From contig JAWOAS010000050.1 in the NCBI GenBank assembly GCA_046498405.1, positions 1 through 64,000 on the forward strand: a stretch of 64,000 nucleotides of DNA. The letters are read 5' to 3'. Within the stretch, counting starts at the first letter, position 1. Each line of letters opens with the position of its first letter. This document shows, in pieces, positions 25,501 through 33,621 of the stretch. The translations under genes were made by a program, and so were the position numbers. The notes below the pieces were generated by a model. That model did no database searches, was not told the origin of the DNA, and worked only from the letters and a program-made list of their open reading frames with translations. This DNA comes from T1Sed10-49 sp046498405. Its GTDB lineage: Bacteria; Actinomycetota; Nitriliruptoria; Euzebyales; Egibacteraceae.

Positions 25501-26445
25501 ATGTTGCGCTGGGGAGTCCTCGGACCGGGAGCGGTCGCGGCCGCCAAGCTCGCGCCCGCGATGCTCGCGGTCGGCCACGACCTCGCCGCGGTCGGCTCGC
25601 GCTCGCGCACCCGCGCGCAGGCCTTCGCGGCCAGCCACGGCTTCCGCCGTGCCCGTGGCTCCTACCGCGAGGTCGTCGAGGCCGACGACGTCGATGCCGT
25701 CTACCTCGCCCTGCCCAACGACCTCCACGAGCCCTGGGCCGTCGCCGCGCTCGAGGCCGGCAAGCACGTGCTCTGCGAGAAGCCGCTCGCGCTCGACGCC
25801 GCGGCCGCCCAGCGCATGGCCGCGGCCTCGGCGCGCAGCGGCCGGGTGCTCATGGAGGCGGTGATGGCGCGCTTCCACCCGCGCACCGAGGCCTGGCTGC
25901 AGACGCTGGCCGAGGGCGTCATCGGGCCGGTGCAGACCATCCACGCGGCCTTCGGCACGATCATGGGCGACGCGCTGAACTACCGGGCGCGCCCCGAGCA
26001 GGGCGGGGGCGCGCTGCTCGACCTCGGGGTCTACGGGGTGGCCGCGAGCCGCTGGGGCGCCGGCGAGGAGCCCGAGGGCGTCACGGCGCTGTGGCGGCGC
26101 TGGGACAGCGGCGTCGACGGGGCCACCGCCGCGGTGCTCGCCTTCCCCGGGGGTGCGCTCGCGACGATCGTCGCGTCCTTCGACACCGCGCGCCACGACC
26201 TCCTCACGATCGCCGGGCCCCGCGGCACCCTCGAGGTGCCGCAGGCCTTCACCGCCAGCGACGAGGCCGAGGCGGCACTGCTGCGCGACGGCCGGGTCGT
26301 CGGCGCGTGGCGCGCCAACCCCTACGAGCGGATGCTCGCCCACTTCGCCGAGGTCTGCGGGGGCGCACCACCGACGCTGCCGGTCGAGGACGCCCTCGCC
26401 AGCGCGGTCGTCCTCGACCGCATCGCCGAGGCCGCGGGGCGCTGA
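25501..26445 (+). CDS. Gfo/Idh/MocA family oxidoreductase
   Basis: A 314-residue NAD(P)-dependent dehydrogenase. The Rossmann fold begins RWGVLGPGAVAAAKLAPAM (residues 3-21). The family's EKP motif is in VLCEKPLALDA (about 88), and a beta-sheet dimerisation domain with GGGALLDLGVYGV follows. Members act on sugars, inositols or related polyols; the closest resemblance is to the dihydrodiol/xylose dehydrogenase branch, but the substrate is not predictable. ATG 25501 is preferred over an in-frame ATG at 25468 because the -10 box at 25487 lies between them. Confidence 0.85.
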   Translation: MLRWGVLGPGAVAAAKLAPAMLAVGHDLAAVGSRSRTRAQAFAASHGFRRARGSYREVVEADDVDAVYLALPNDLHEPWAVAALEAGKHVLCEKPLALDAAAAQRMAAASARSGRVLMEAVMARFHPRTEAWLQTLAEGVIGPVQTIHAAFGTIMGDALNYRARPEQGGGALLDLGVYGVAASRWGAGEEPEGVTALWRRWDSGVDGATAAVLAFPGGALATIVASFDTARHDLLTIAGPRGTLEVPQAFTASDEAEAALLRDGRVVGAWRANPYERMLAHFAEVCGGAPPTLPVEDALASAVVLDRIAEAAGR

Positions 26446-26503
26446 GGCCTCCGCCGGCCGCCCCCGGCCCCCAGACGCGAGGGTGGGGCGGGCGCTGGCG
26501 CTG

Positions 26504-27715
26504 CTAGCGGCGCGGTGAGAGCCGACGGGCGGGGCCGCGGGGGTCTGCGGCCGCCGGCTCGGGCTCCCAGGTCACCGCCTCGGCGTGGGAGGCGAAGCGC
26601 GCGGTGGGGTCGGGCTTGACGAGCGTGAAGCCCGCCGCGGTCTCCATCTCCTCGATCCCGGCGCGCAGGCGGCGGCACACGGCGTTGACGAGCCAGAGCG
26701 GCTCGCGCACCTGGACGCTGCCGGCCCACGCGCAGAGCTGCTCCATGACGTCCCACGCCAGCGCCCGGGGGAAGGTCCCCGTGACCTCGCAGACCTCGGG
26801 GTCGCTGTCGAGCGGGGGCGGCGCCGGCTCGCTCGTGGCGAACATCCCGCGCTCGTGGATGACCGCGGCCAGCGCCTGGGGCACGCGGACGACGAGGGCC
26901 TCGCGCACGAGGGCGCAGGCCGCCGGCTCGGGGTCGGCCCAGTCGGGCAGCGGGTCGACCTCGATGACGCGCTCGAGGACGAGCTGGCGGTCGACGCCGC
27001 GGCGTCGACCCTCGGCGTCGACCTCGACGCAGACCGCCTTGACGATCCCGCCGAGGGAGACGTACTCGAGCGGCACGACCTCGAGGACGCGCTCGAGGCC
27101 GGTGTTGCGGGAGTCGTAGCGCAGCCGCACCGGACGGCGCTCCTCGAGGGCGGTGTGGAAGCGCTCGAGCAGCGCGAGGCGGGCCAGCGGTCGGCTCGCC
27201 CCCGGCGCCGAGGTGGCGTCGAGGCCCGGCAGCACCTCACCGAGCGCGCGGGCGGCGGCCGCGGCCATCGGGGTGTCGAGCTGGGCGAGCATCGCCTTGG
27301 CGAAGCCGATCGCGCGGACCTGGGCGCCGTCGAGCGCGGGCAGGGGCGAGGCGAGCCAATGGCGCCCGGCCTGCGTGCGCAGGTCGAGTCCGCCGCGACC
27401 CCCGCCGCGACCGGCGCCACGCAGCTCCCGCAGCCGGTTGTCGAGGTCGGAGGCCCCCACCCAGCCGACGGTGCGCAGCGCCGCGAGCAGCTCGGCGGTC
27501 GTGGCCGGGCCCGCGGCGAGGCGGCGCAGCAGGACGAGCCGCTGGGCCTGGCCGAGCCCCGCCTCCGGCCGCGGGTGCGCGGCGACGTAGGCGCTGGCCT
27601 CCTCGCGCCAGGCCTCGTCGTCCTCGCCCGCCGGCCCGCTCGCGCCGGTCCAGGCGGCGAGGTCGCGCCCGTCGACGGGCTTGCCGCCCTCCAAGGGTCG
27701 GACGTCGACGGGCAT
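26504..27715 (-). CDS. WYL-domain transcriptional regulator
   Basis: The 403-residue product has an N-terminal region with a winged-helix-like segment (LGQAQRLVLLRRLAAGPATTAELLAALRTV, about 55-85) followed by a WYL domain at about 195-260 (ERRPVRLRYDSRNTGLERV, then VVPLEYVSLGGIVKAVCVE), a ligand-sensing SH3-like fold that often binds nucleic acid or nucleotides. A C-terminal extension (WYL_2-like) closes it. ATG 27715 is preceded by AAAGG. A 14-bp perfect palindrome stands 12 bases upstream of the start, a likely operator. The HTH gene is transcribed divergently. Confidence 0.8.
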   Translation of the reverse strand: MPVDVRPLEGGKPVDGRDLAAWTGASGPAGEDDEAWREEASAYVAAHPRPEAGLGQAQRLVLLRRLAAGPATTAELLAALRTVGWVGASDLDNRLRELRGAGRGGGRGGLDLRTQAGRHWLASPLPALDGAQVRAIGFAKAMLAQLDTPMAAAAARALGEVLPGLDATSAPGASRPLARLALLERFHTALEERRPVRLRYDSRNTGLERVLEVVPLEYVSLGGIVKAVCVEVDAEGRRRGVDRQLVLERVIEVDPLPDWADPEPAACALVREALVVRVPQALAAVIHERGMFATSEPAPPPLDSDPEVCEVTGTFPRALAWDVMEQLCAWAGSVQVREPLWLVNAVCRRLRAGIEEMETAAGFTLVKPDPTARFASHAEAVTWEPEPAAADPRGPARRLSPRR

Positions 27716-27726
27716 GCCCGGCCTTT

Positions 27727-27740
27727 CGTCAGATCTGACG
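27727..27740. promoter_or_regulatory. Perfect 14-bp palindrome, candidate operator
   Basis: CGTCAGATCTGACG is a complete inverted repeat in the 72-base gap between the divergent WYL regulator and HTH genes. It would overlap the promoter/5' leader of the WYL gene and lies 47 bases upstream of the HTH start. It is AT-rich relative to its surroundings. A dimeric regulator encoded by either flanking gene is the natural candidate to bind it. Confidence 0.55.
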
Positions 27741-27787
27741 GCTACCCCCGGACATCATGCCATCACCGACACCGCAGGAGGATGGTC

Positions 27788-28183
27788 ATGAGGCTCGCGA
27801 GGAGGATCGAGATGCCCCCACCTGGGGAGCGGCGCTTCCGGGTCCACGACGAGGCGCCCGGCAGGCCTCGACGGGGCGCCTGGCGCGACCGGGGCCGCCG
27901 GCCCTCCCGGGGCCCCGACGGTGAGGTGCGGTGGTGGGAGCGCCCTGCCCCGGGGGGCGACGAGGCGTTGTGGGCCGCCGTCGTGCGCTGCCACGAGGCG
28001 CTGCGCGCCGCCGAGCTCACCGTCACCGACCTCGAGGCCCGCCTGGCGGGCAGCGGGCACTCGCTGCGGCGCGAGACCCTCTCGCGCATCCTCAACGGGC
28101 GCCAGCGCACGACGTGGACGACCGTCGAGGTCCTCGCCGAGGTCCTCGACGTCGACCTCGACGAGGGCGGGCCGGGGCGGTGA
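27788..28183 (+). CDS. Small XRE-like helix-turn-helix protein
   Basis: A 131-residue protein. The N-terminal 55 residues are Arg/Pro-rich and probably disordered. The C-terminal half (about 65-125) has the five-helix pattern of an XRE/Cro domain, with the recognition-helix region SLRRETLSRILNGRQRTTW followed by VEVLAEVLDVDLDEG. Three ATGs are in frame (27782, 27788, 27812). 27788 stands six bases after AGGAGG, and 27812 has a second GAGGAGG before it, so the N-terminus is uncertain. It faces the WYL regulator across the palindrome. Confidence 0.65.
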   Translation: MRLARRIEMPPPGERRFRVHDEAPGRPRRGAWRDRGRRPSRGPDGEVRWWERPAPGGDEALWAAVVRCHEALRAAELTVTDLEARLAGSGHSLRRETLSRILNGRQRTTWTTVEVLAEVLDVDLDEGGPGR

Positions 28184-28225
28184 GCCCTCCCGGGCCCCAC
28201 CGCGATCGACGGGCGCCGGCGGGGC

Positions 28226-29215
28226 TCAGGCCTGGCCGGTCCAGGCCCGTCGCAGCGCCCGCGGCAGCCCCCAGGCGCCGAGGCCGGTGAGCCGGCGGTC
28301 CTCGTCGAGAGCGCCCACGGCCATGAGCAGGCCGCCGACGAGGGCGAGCCCCTGGCGCAGGGTCGCCTCGTCGTCGGGGTCGAGGTCGGACTCCTCGACC
28401 TCGGGGCACTGGCTGATGAGGTGGTGCAGCGAGGGCGCGTCGGCCGAGGCTCCCTGGCCGAGACGGACGAGCTCGATGACCGCGCCGGCCCAGTCGGCAT
28501 GCTCGATGGTCTGCCAGGCCTGCCTCGAGACCTCGTCGAGGCTCGTCTCCCGCTGGGGATCGACGATCGCCGCCACCGCGTCGAGCCAGAGGTCGGCGTC
28601 GTCGTCGTCGGGGTCGAGGTCGGCGGCCTCGGCGACGATCGCGAGTCCCGCGTGGCCGGCGGGATCGCGCAACGCCGCCGCCGCCTCGGCAAGCTCGGGC
28701 GGCGGCGCCGTGTCGTCGAGGCGCAGGGCGTTGGCCACGACCTGCCAGGCCTCGGCGGGGTCGAGGTCGTCGTCCTCGTCGTCGCCGCTGCGCTCCCGGC
28801 CGTACTGGTCGGGGATCGTGCCCCAGCCGAAGACCGGCACGATGCCGTCGGGCTCCTCCTCGGGGTCGATGTCGACGTCGACGTCGGTGACCTCGCAGAC
28901 GTGCTCCCATTCCTCACCGAGGTCGAAGACGTAGGTGAAGCGGTCACCCTCGTCGACGTCGAGGTCGGCCAGCGTCGTCTCCTCGCTGTCCTCGGCGTCG
29001 TCGGTGGGCTCGGGGCTCGGCATGAAGCGGCGGTCGCCGACGGTGAACTCGTGGAGGTGGCCGAGGTCCCACCGGCCGAAGCCGGTGTCGATCGCGTCGG
29101 CGAGGTCGGCGAGGGTGTGCTCGCGGTGGCAGAGCATGACGCGGCCCGGCGCGGGGGACAGGCGCGCGGCATGGTTGCCGGTCAGCGTGACCTCGACGTG
29201 TAGCCAGTCAGACAC
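28226..29215 (-). CDS. pRiA4b ORF-3-like protein
   Basis: A 329-residue acidic protein. The N-terminal two thirds match the pRiA4b ORF-3 family (TnpR-related name only): HLHEFTVGDRRFMPS, FTYVFDLGEEWEHVCEV and a later PVFGWG. Very acidic loops (DDAEDSEETTLADLDVDEGD) interrupt it. The C-terminal 120 residues look like a separate helical domain. The GTG at 29215 is chosen because GAGGAG lies seven bases upstream; a GTG at 29245 is in frame. The family occurs in both mobile elements and chromosomes and its role is unknown; there is no transposase here. Confidence 0.7.
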   Translation of the reverse strand: MSDWLHVEVTLTGNHAARLSPAPGRVMLCHREHTLADLADAIDTGFGRWDLGHLHEFTVGDRRFMPSPEPTDDAEDSEETTLADLDVDEGDRFTYVFDLGEEWEHVCEVTDVDVDIDPEEEPDGIVPVFGWGTIPDQYGRERSGDDEDDDLDPAEAWQVVANALRLDDTAPPPELAEAAAALRDPAGHAGLAIVAEAADLDPDDDDADLWLDAVAAIVDPQRETSLDEVSRQAWQTIEHADWAGAVIELVRLGQGASADAPSLHHLISQCPEVEESDLDPDDEATLRQGLALVGGLLMAVGALDEDRRLTGLGAWGLPRALRRAWTGQA

Positions 29216-29288
29216 CGCAACGCTCCTCGGCAGGCGGACGATCACGCTAGCGGTTGGGCGCAGCCACTGCCAGGGACCGACGGCCCGC

Positions 29289-29294
29289 TAGGCT
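29289..29294 (+). promoter_or_regulatory. Candidate -10 box for the NUDIX gene
   Basis: TAGGCT is followed directly by GCCGC, the same discriminator seen at 32473, 45651 and 59005. Transcription would start near 29301, 33 bases before the ATG. Confidence 0.45.
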
Positions 29295-29333
29295 GCCGCT
29301 GCCGGGGACCCGACGGCCAGGCTGGGAGGCGCG

Positions 29334-29747
29334 ATGGACGAGCCGGTACGGGCGGCGGGAGCGGTGCTCTGGAGGGCCGAGGACGGCGGTCCGCGCATCG
29401 CCGTCGTGCACCGTCCCAAGTACGACGACTGGTCGCTGCCCAAGGGCAAGCTCGACGCCGGCGAGAGCGAGCTCGAGGCGGCCCGGCGCGAGGTCGGCGA
29501 GGAGACCGGCTACGACGTCGAGCTCGGCGAGGAGCTCGGGGAGGTGCGCTACCCGATCCGCACCCCGCGGGGTCCACGCGAGAAGACCGTGCGCTTCTGG
29601 GCGATGCGCGCGGTCGGCGGGACCTTCAGCTCCGACGCCGAGGTCGACGAGCTGCGCTGGCTGCCGCCGGGGCAGGCCCGCGAGCTGCTGTCGTACAACC
29701 GCGACCGCGAGGTGCTCGACCGCTTCCTCGATGTCCAGCGGCGGTAG
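29334..29747 (+). CDS. NUDIX hydrolase
   Basis: A 137-residue single-domain pyrophosphohydrolase. The Nudix box GKLDAGESELEAARREVGEE (about residues 42-61) has the expected Gly, Glu, Arg and paired Glu residues that bind metal. The surrounding strands (AAGAVLWRAEDGGPRIAVVHRP) and the tail resemble the actinobacterial MutT1 N-terminal domain and diadenosine polyphosphate hydrolases; the MutT1 phosphatase half is absent. ATG 29334 follows GGGAGG. Its last 199 bases are overlapped on the other strand by the LiaF-like gene. Confidence 0.9.
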   Translation: MDEPVRAAGAVLWRAEDGGPRIAVVHRPKYDDWSLPKGKLDAGESELEAARREVGEETGYDVELGEELGEVRYPIRTPRGPREKTVRFWAMRAVGGTFSSDAEVDELRWLPPGQARELLSYNRDREVLDRFLDVQRR

Positions 29748-30712
29748 CCCGCCACGCGCGGCGGGCGTCGTGCGTGAGCGGCGCGCGGCCCCGGCGAGCG
29801 CCCGGCCTCGTCGTCCGGGTCCTCGCTGGGGTCATCGCCATCGCGCAGGACCCGCACCGCGCCGATGCCCGTCTCGATGACGACGTCGAGGCGGTCCTCG
29901 GCGTCCTCCCAACCCGGGCTCGTGTAGACGTCACCGCTGCGCACGAACGCCTCGTCGACGGTGGCCGCCCCGATGCCGGTGTCGATGGCCACGCGGGTGG
30001 CGATGCCGTCGGGGATCTGGACGACGGACTCGCCGATGCCGCCATCGATGCGCACCCGCGGCCGTCCCTCATCGGGCAGGCGCACGACGGTGCGCCCCAC
30101 GCCGACGTCGACACGGGCCTCCTCGAGCTCGAGGCCGCTGAGGTCGAGCGCGGCCTCGCCGACCCCCGCCGAGACGCGCAGCGCCACGGGGACCTCGTCG
30201 GTGACCCCGAGCGCCCACGGCTCGACGAGCGTGGGGTTGACCCCGAGGCGGAACCACCGCCCCTCGGCGGCGACGCGCACGAGGGCGAGGTCGCCGCGCT
30301 CCCCACCGGTGGCGATGAGCCGCTGCCCCTGCCCGAGCCCCACGGTGCCGCTGACCGCCTCGCCGGAGGCCGCCCCACCGCCGAGCTCGAGCCTGCCGGC
30401 GCCCATCTCGATCTCGACGTCGGCGCGGTCGGCTCCCCCGAGGGCGATGCCGACGTCGCCGCTGCGGCCTCGCAGCGGCTCATCGCGCTCGCTCATCGCC
30501 CAGCCACCGACGGCCAACGCGACGACCGCCGTCACGGCGACGAGGCCACGACCGATGCGGGCGTCGCGCGGCAGCAGCAGGCCGATCCCGACGGCGACGA
30601 GCACGATCGGCCACAGCTCGAGCATGCCGAGCCAGGTGCTCGCCCCGACGACCTGCAGATTGGTGAGCAGGAGGAGCACGCCGAGGGCGATGAGGATGAG
30701 GGGGCCGATCAC
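29549..30712 (-). CDS. LiaF-like membrane protein of envelope-stress type
   Basis: The 387-residue product begins with two or three hydrophobic segments (LILIALGVLLLLTNL, LELWPIVLVAVGIGLLL, LVAVTAVVALAVGGWA), as in LiaF/LiaI-type proteins. A long beta-rich domain follows (about 85-295) with repeated Gly-Asp/Glu strands such as RVRIDGGIGESVVQIPDG, like the DUF2154 domain. GTG 30712 overlaps the PspC stop (GTGA). The C-terminal 90 residues run antisense to the NUDIX gene, read as Arg/Ser-rich filler and do not match the family; the functional end is probably near the acidic segment at about residue 300, with no stop codon there. Confidence 0.6.
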   Translation of the reverse strand: MIGPLILIALGVLLLLTNLQVVGASTWLGMLELWPIVLVAVGIGLLLPRDARIGRGLVAVTAVVALAVGGWAMSERDEPLRGRSGDVGIALGGADRADVEIEMGAGRLELGGGAASGEAVSGTVGLGQGQRLIATGGERGDLALVRVAAEGRWFRLGVNPTLVEPWALGVTDEVPVALRVSAGVGEAALDLSGLELEEARVDVGVGRTVVRLPDEGRPRVRIDGGIGESVVQIPDGIATRVAIDTGIGAATVDEAFVRSGDVYTSPGWEDAEDRLDVVIETGIGAVRVLRDGDDPSEDPDDEAGRSPGPRAAHARRPPRVAGYRRWTSRKRSSTSRSRLYDSSSRACPGGSQRSSSTSASELKVPPTARIAQKRTVFSRGPRGVRIG

Positions 30713-31188
30713 GACGATTCGACCCTCTCCGCCCTGCCGAGGAGCAGCAGGACGCCCACGCCGATGAGCACGAGCGGGGCCACGACCGACCACGCGAGGT
30801 CGGGGACGAGGCCGATCTGCCGGGCCAGCAGCCAGAGGCCGATCGCGGTGATGCCCCCGCCGATCGCCTGGCGCGCGCGTCGCGCGCGACGCTCGTCGTC
30901 CTCCTGGCCGACCGGGCCGCTCGACGCGGTCGGGGCGCCGTAGGGGGGCGTGGCCAGCGGCGTCGTCGGCGGGTCGTCGTCGGCGCGGGGTGGGCGTCGA
31001 CCGGCGTCGCTGGGCAGCACGACCATGAGGATGCCGTAGGCGAGGGCGCCGACGAGGTTGGCGAAGCTCAAGGCCACGAAGGCGATGCGGACGAGCGTGG
31101 CGTCGACGCCGAGCCAGTCGGCGATGCCGCCGGCGACCCCGGCGACCATCCGGTCCTCGGTGCTGCGCTCGAGTGGCCTGGTCCTCAC
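30709..31188 (-). CDS. PspC-domain membrane protein
   Basis: A 159-residue protein with an N-terminal PspC domain: the short lead ERSTEDRMVAGVAGGIADWL, DATLVRIAFVALSFANLVG, and the membrane helix ALAYGILMVVLP. A Pro/Asp-rich linker and a second hydrophobic region (IGLWLLARQIG and VVAPLVLIGVGVLLLLG) close it. PspC proteins sense or buffer membrane stress. GTG 31188 follows GAGGAG. It is coupled to the LiaF-like gene, forming a two-gene membrane-stress unit. Confidence 0.8.
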   Translation of the reverse strand: MRTRPLERSTEDRMVAGVAGGIADWLGVDATLVRIAFVALSFANLVGALAYGILMVVLPSDAGRRPPRADDDPPTTPLATPPYGAPTASSGPVGQEDDERRARRARQAIGGGITAIGLWLLARQIGLVPDLAWSVVAPLVLIGVGVLLLLGRAERVESS

Positions 31189-31291
31189 CGGTGCTCCTCG
31201 GGCGTGGGGCGCCCGCCGTCGCGGGTCGACGGGCCGTCCTGCGCCCGCACGTCGTGCGCTGCGCAGGCGGGGTGGGCGCGGGCCAGGGCGG

Positions 31292-31801
31292 TCACTCGAG
31301 GTCGCGCTTGAGGAGGTCCATGAGCAGGCAGTCGTGCCACGTGCCGTCCTCCGAGCGCTCGTACTCGCGCATCACCCCGACCGGGCGGAAGCCGATCCGC
31401 TCGTAGGTCCGGATCGCCTTGAGGTTCTCGGCCGCGGGGTCGATCGCGAGCCGGTGGTGCCCGCGGTCGTGGATGAGGTGGCGGGCGAGCGTGCGCACGG
31501 CGTCGGTTCCCAGGCCGCGGCCGTGGTAGGCGGGGTCGAGGAAGACGTCCATCGACGCGTGCCGGTAGTCCGGCGCGGGCTCCTCGACGTACTGGATCGA
31601 CCCGACGACCTCGCCGTCGACGGTCACGGCGAACACCGTGGTGTCGGCAGCCGCGAGCAGCTCCCGCCGCACGCGTTCGGCGTCGCCGAAGCGAGGCCAC
31701 CACCGGGCGACCTCGGGCTCGGAGAGGATCTTCGCGAGCTGGTCGACGTCCTCGGCCGTGACCGGGCGTAGCGTGACCTGCGTGCCGTGCAAGGTGGTCA
31801 T
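31292..31801 (-). CDS. GNAT acetyltransferase, AAC(6')-like subgroup
   Basis: A 169-residue N-acetyltransferase. It starts TLRPVTAEDVDQLAKIL and has the acetyl-CoA motif region DPAYHGRGLGTDAVRTLARH (about 90-109), followed by LAIDPAAENLKAIRTYERIG. The WWPRFGD segment near residue 30 and the C-terminal WHDCLLMDLL resemble chromosomal AAC(6')-like enzymes. Aminoglycoside acetylation is possible but not shown; many relatives have other substrates. ATG 31801 follows GGAGGA. Confidence 0.75.
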   Translation of the reverse strand: MTTLHGTQVTLRPVTAEDVDQLAKILSEPEVARWWPRFGDAERVRRELLAAADTTVFAVTVDGEVVGSIQYVEEPAPDYRHASMDVFLDPAYHGRGLGTDAVRTLARHLIHDRGHHRLAIDPAAENLKAIRTYERIGFRPVGVMREYERSEDGTWHDCLLMDLLKRDLE

Positions 31802-31868
31802 CGCGCTCCTCCGTCGTCCCCTATGGTGCCAGACCGCCGCCACGCGCACCGGAACCGAGGATGGGTGG

Positions 31869-32453
31869 ATGCGCCACGTCTTCTTCGACCTCATGGGCAC
31901 CGTGCTCGCCGACCCCTACCGCGAGGCGCTCGGCGCCGCGACCGGCCTCGGTCTGGAGCGCCTCGTGCGGCGCCGGGACCCCTCGGCCTGGCCGGCGTTC
32001 GAGCGGGGGGCGATCGACGAGGAGACCTTCGCCGAGCGCTTCTTCCTCGACGGCACGCGCCTCGATCTCGCGACGTTCCACCGCGTGCGCCGTGCGGGCT
32101 ACCGCTACCTGCCGGGCATGCGCGCCCTGCTCGACGAGCTCGCCGACGCCGCCACGCTCCACATCGCCTCGAACTACCCGGCGTGGATCGACGAGCTGCG
32201 CCTGCGGTTCGACTTCGACGCGCGCTTCACCGCGGTCTGGGCCAGCTGCCACCTCGGGGTCCGCAAGCCCGATCGGGCGTTCTACGAGGCGCTGCTCGCC
32301 CGCAGCGGCGTACCGCCGGGCGACGGGCTCTTCGTCGACGACCGGGAGGTCAACTGCGTCGCCGCCGAGCAGGCCGGGCTGCGCGCCCACCTCTTCACCG
32401 GCGCCGGCGACCTGCGGCGGCGCCTGCGCGCCGAGGGGGTGCTCGGGCGCTAG
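31869..32453 (+). CDS. HAD-family hydrolase with altered motif I
   Basis: A 194-residue HAD-IA type hydrolase. Motif I is VFFDLMGTVL, which keeps the nucleophile Asp but has Met where phosphatases carry the second (acid/base) Asp. Motif II is the Ser of IASNYP, motif III the Lys of VRKPDRAFYEAL, and motif IV GLFVDDREVNCVAAE. The small helical cap lies between motifs I and II. The loss of the second Asp also occurs in haloacid dehalogenases and some YihX-like proteins, so phosphatase activity should not be assumed. TATGGT at 31822-31827 may be the -10. Confidence 0.75.
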   Translation: MRHVFFDLMGTVLADPYREALGAATGLGLERLVRRRDPSAWPAFERGAIDEETFAERFFLDGTRLDLATFHRVRRAGYRYLPGMRALLDELADAATLHIASNYPAWIDELRLRFDFDARFTAVWASCHLGVRKPDRAFYEALLARSGVPPGDGLFVDDREVNCVAAEQAGLRAHLFTGAGDLRRRLRAEGVLGR

Positions 32454-32472
32454 CGCTGCGCGGCCCGCGCGC

Positions 32473-32478
32473 TACGCT
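32473..32478 (+). promoter_or_regulatory. Candidate -10 box for leuB-ilvE
   Basis: TACGCT followed immediately by GCCGC. Transcription would start near 32485, 23 bases before the GTG of leuB. No convincing -35 is visible. Confidence 0.45.
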
Positions 32479-32507
32479 GCCGCGCGAGCAGCGACGAGGA
32501 GGCGGGA

Positions 32508-33569
32508 GTGCGCACCCACGAGCTCGCGGTCATCGGCGGCGACGGCGTCGGCCCGGAGGTGACCGCTGCGGCGCTGACCGCCGCGCGCGCCGCCGGTCAG
32601 CGCTTCGGCTTCGCCCTCGCCACCGAGGAGTACGACCTCGGCGGCGAGCGCTACCTCGCCACCGGCGAGGTCCTGCCCGACAGCGTCCGCGAGGAGCTGC
32701 GTGGCGCTGACGCGATCCTGCTCGGGGCGGTCGGCACGCCGGCGGTGCCCCCGGGGGTGCTCGAGCGCGGCCTGCTGCTCGCGCTGCGCTTCGACTTCGA
32801 CCTCTACGTCAACCTCCGCCCGGTGCGCCTCCTGCCGGGGGCAAGGAGCCCGATCGCCGGGCTCGAGCCCGCCGACTGCGACCTCCTCGTCGTGCGGGAG
32901 AACACCGAGGGGCTCTACGCCGGCGCGGGCGGCCTGCTCTACCGCGGCACGGCCCAGGAGGTCGCCACGCAGGAGTCGCTCAACACCCGACACGGGGTCG
33001 AGCGTTGCGTGCGCTTCGCCGCCGAGCGCGCCGTCGCCCGCGACGGGCACCTCACGCTGTGCCACAAGACGAACGTCCTCACCTATGCCGGTGACCTCTG
33101 GCAGCGGGTCGTCGACGAGGTCGCGGCGGAGCATCCGGGCCTCGACGTCGACTACGTCCACGTCGACGCGATGTGCCTCTACCTCGTGGGCGATCCGGGG
33201 CGCTTCGACGTCGTCGTCACCGACAACCTCTTCGGCGACATCGTCACCGATCTCGGCGCGGCGGTGCAGGGGGGTCTCGGCCTCGCCGCCAGCGGCAACC
33301 TCAACCCCGCCGGTGCGGCCCCGAGCATGTTCGAGCCGGTCCACGGATCGGCACCCGACATCGCCGGCAAGGGCTGGGCCAACCCGGTCGCGGCGGTGCT
33401 GTCGGCGGCGCTGTGCCTCGAGCACCTCGGAGAGGCCGAGGCCGCCGCTGCCCTCGAGGCCGCCGCCGGGGCGGTGCTGCCGCGTCTCGGTGCGATGGGC
33501 GGCCCCGAGATGGGATACTCGACCGCCGAGATCGGCGAGGCCATCGCCGCTGAGGTCGCGCGAGGGTAG
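32508..33569 (+). CDS. leuB: 3-isopropylmalate dehydrogenase
   Basis: Oxidatively decarboxylates 3-isopropylmalate to 2-ketoisocaproate (leucine pathway). The 353 residues start LAVIGGDGVGPEVTAAAL, with substrate-binding Arg residues in YVNLRPVRLLPG and RENTEGLYAG, the catalytic Lys in CHKTNVL, and the metal-binding Asp region VTDNLFGDIVTDLGAAVQGG. FEPVHGSAPDIAGKG is the family signature near residue 280. GTG 32508 follows GAGGAGG. It is separated from leuACD by 17 kb but precedes ilvE and cimA. Confidence 0.95.
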   Translation: MRTHELAVIGGDGVGPEVTAAALTAARAAGQRFGFALATEEYDLGGERYLATGEVLPDSVREELRGADAILLGAVGTPAVPPGVLERGLLLALRFDFDLYVNLRPVRLLPGARSPIAGLEPADCDLLVVRENTEGLYAGAGGLLYRGTAQEVATQESLNTRHGVERCVRFAAERAVARDGHLTLCHKTNVLTYAGDLWQRVVDEVAAEHPGLDVDYVHVDAMCLYLVGDPGRFDVVVTDNLFGDIVTDLGAAVQGGLGLAASGNLNPAGAAPSMFEPVHGSAPDIAGKGWANPVAAVLSAALCLEHLGEAEAAAALEAAAGAVLPRLGAMGGPEMGYSTAEIGEAIAAEVARG

Positions 33570-33621
33570 CCGCCGAGGCCACCCCGGTGCCGCCCGACCG
33601 CGGCCGTGAGAGAGGAGCGTC

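Noticed and set aside
28226..29215. Insertion-sequence remnant suggested by the pRiA4b ORF-3-like protein
   Set aside because: No transposase, terminal inverted repeat or target duplication is visible around it. The protein is intact and its codon use matches its neighbours.
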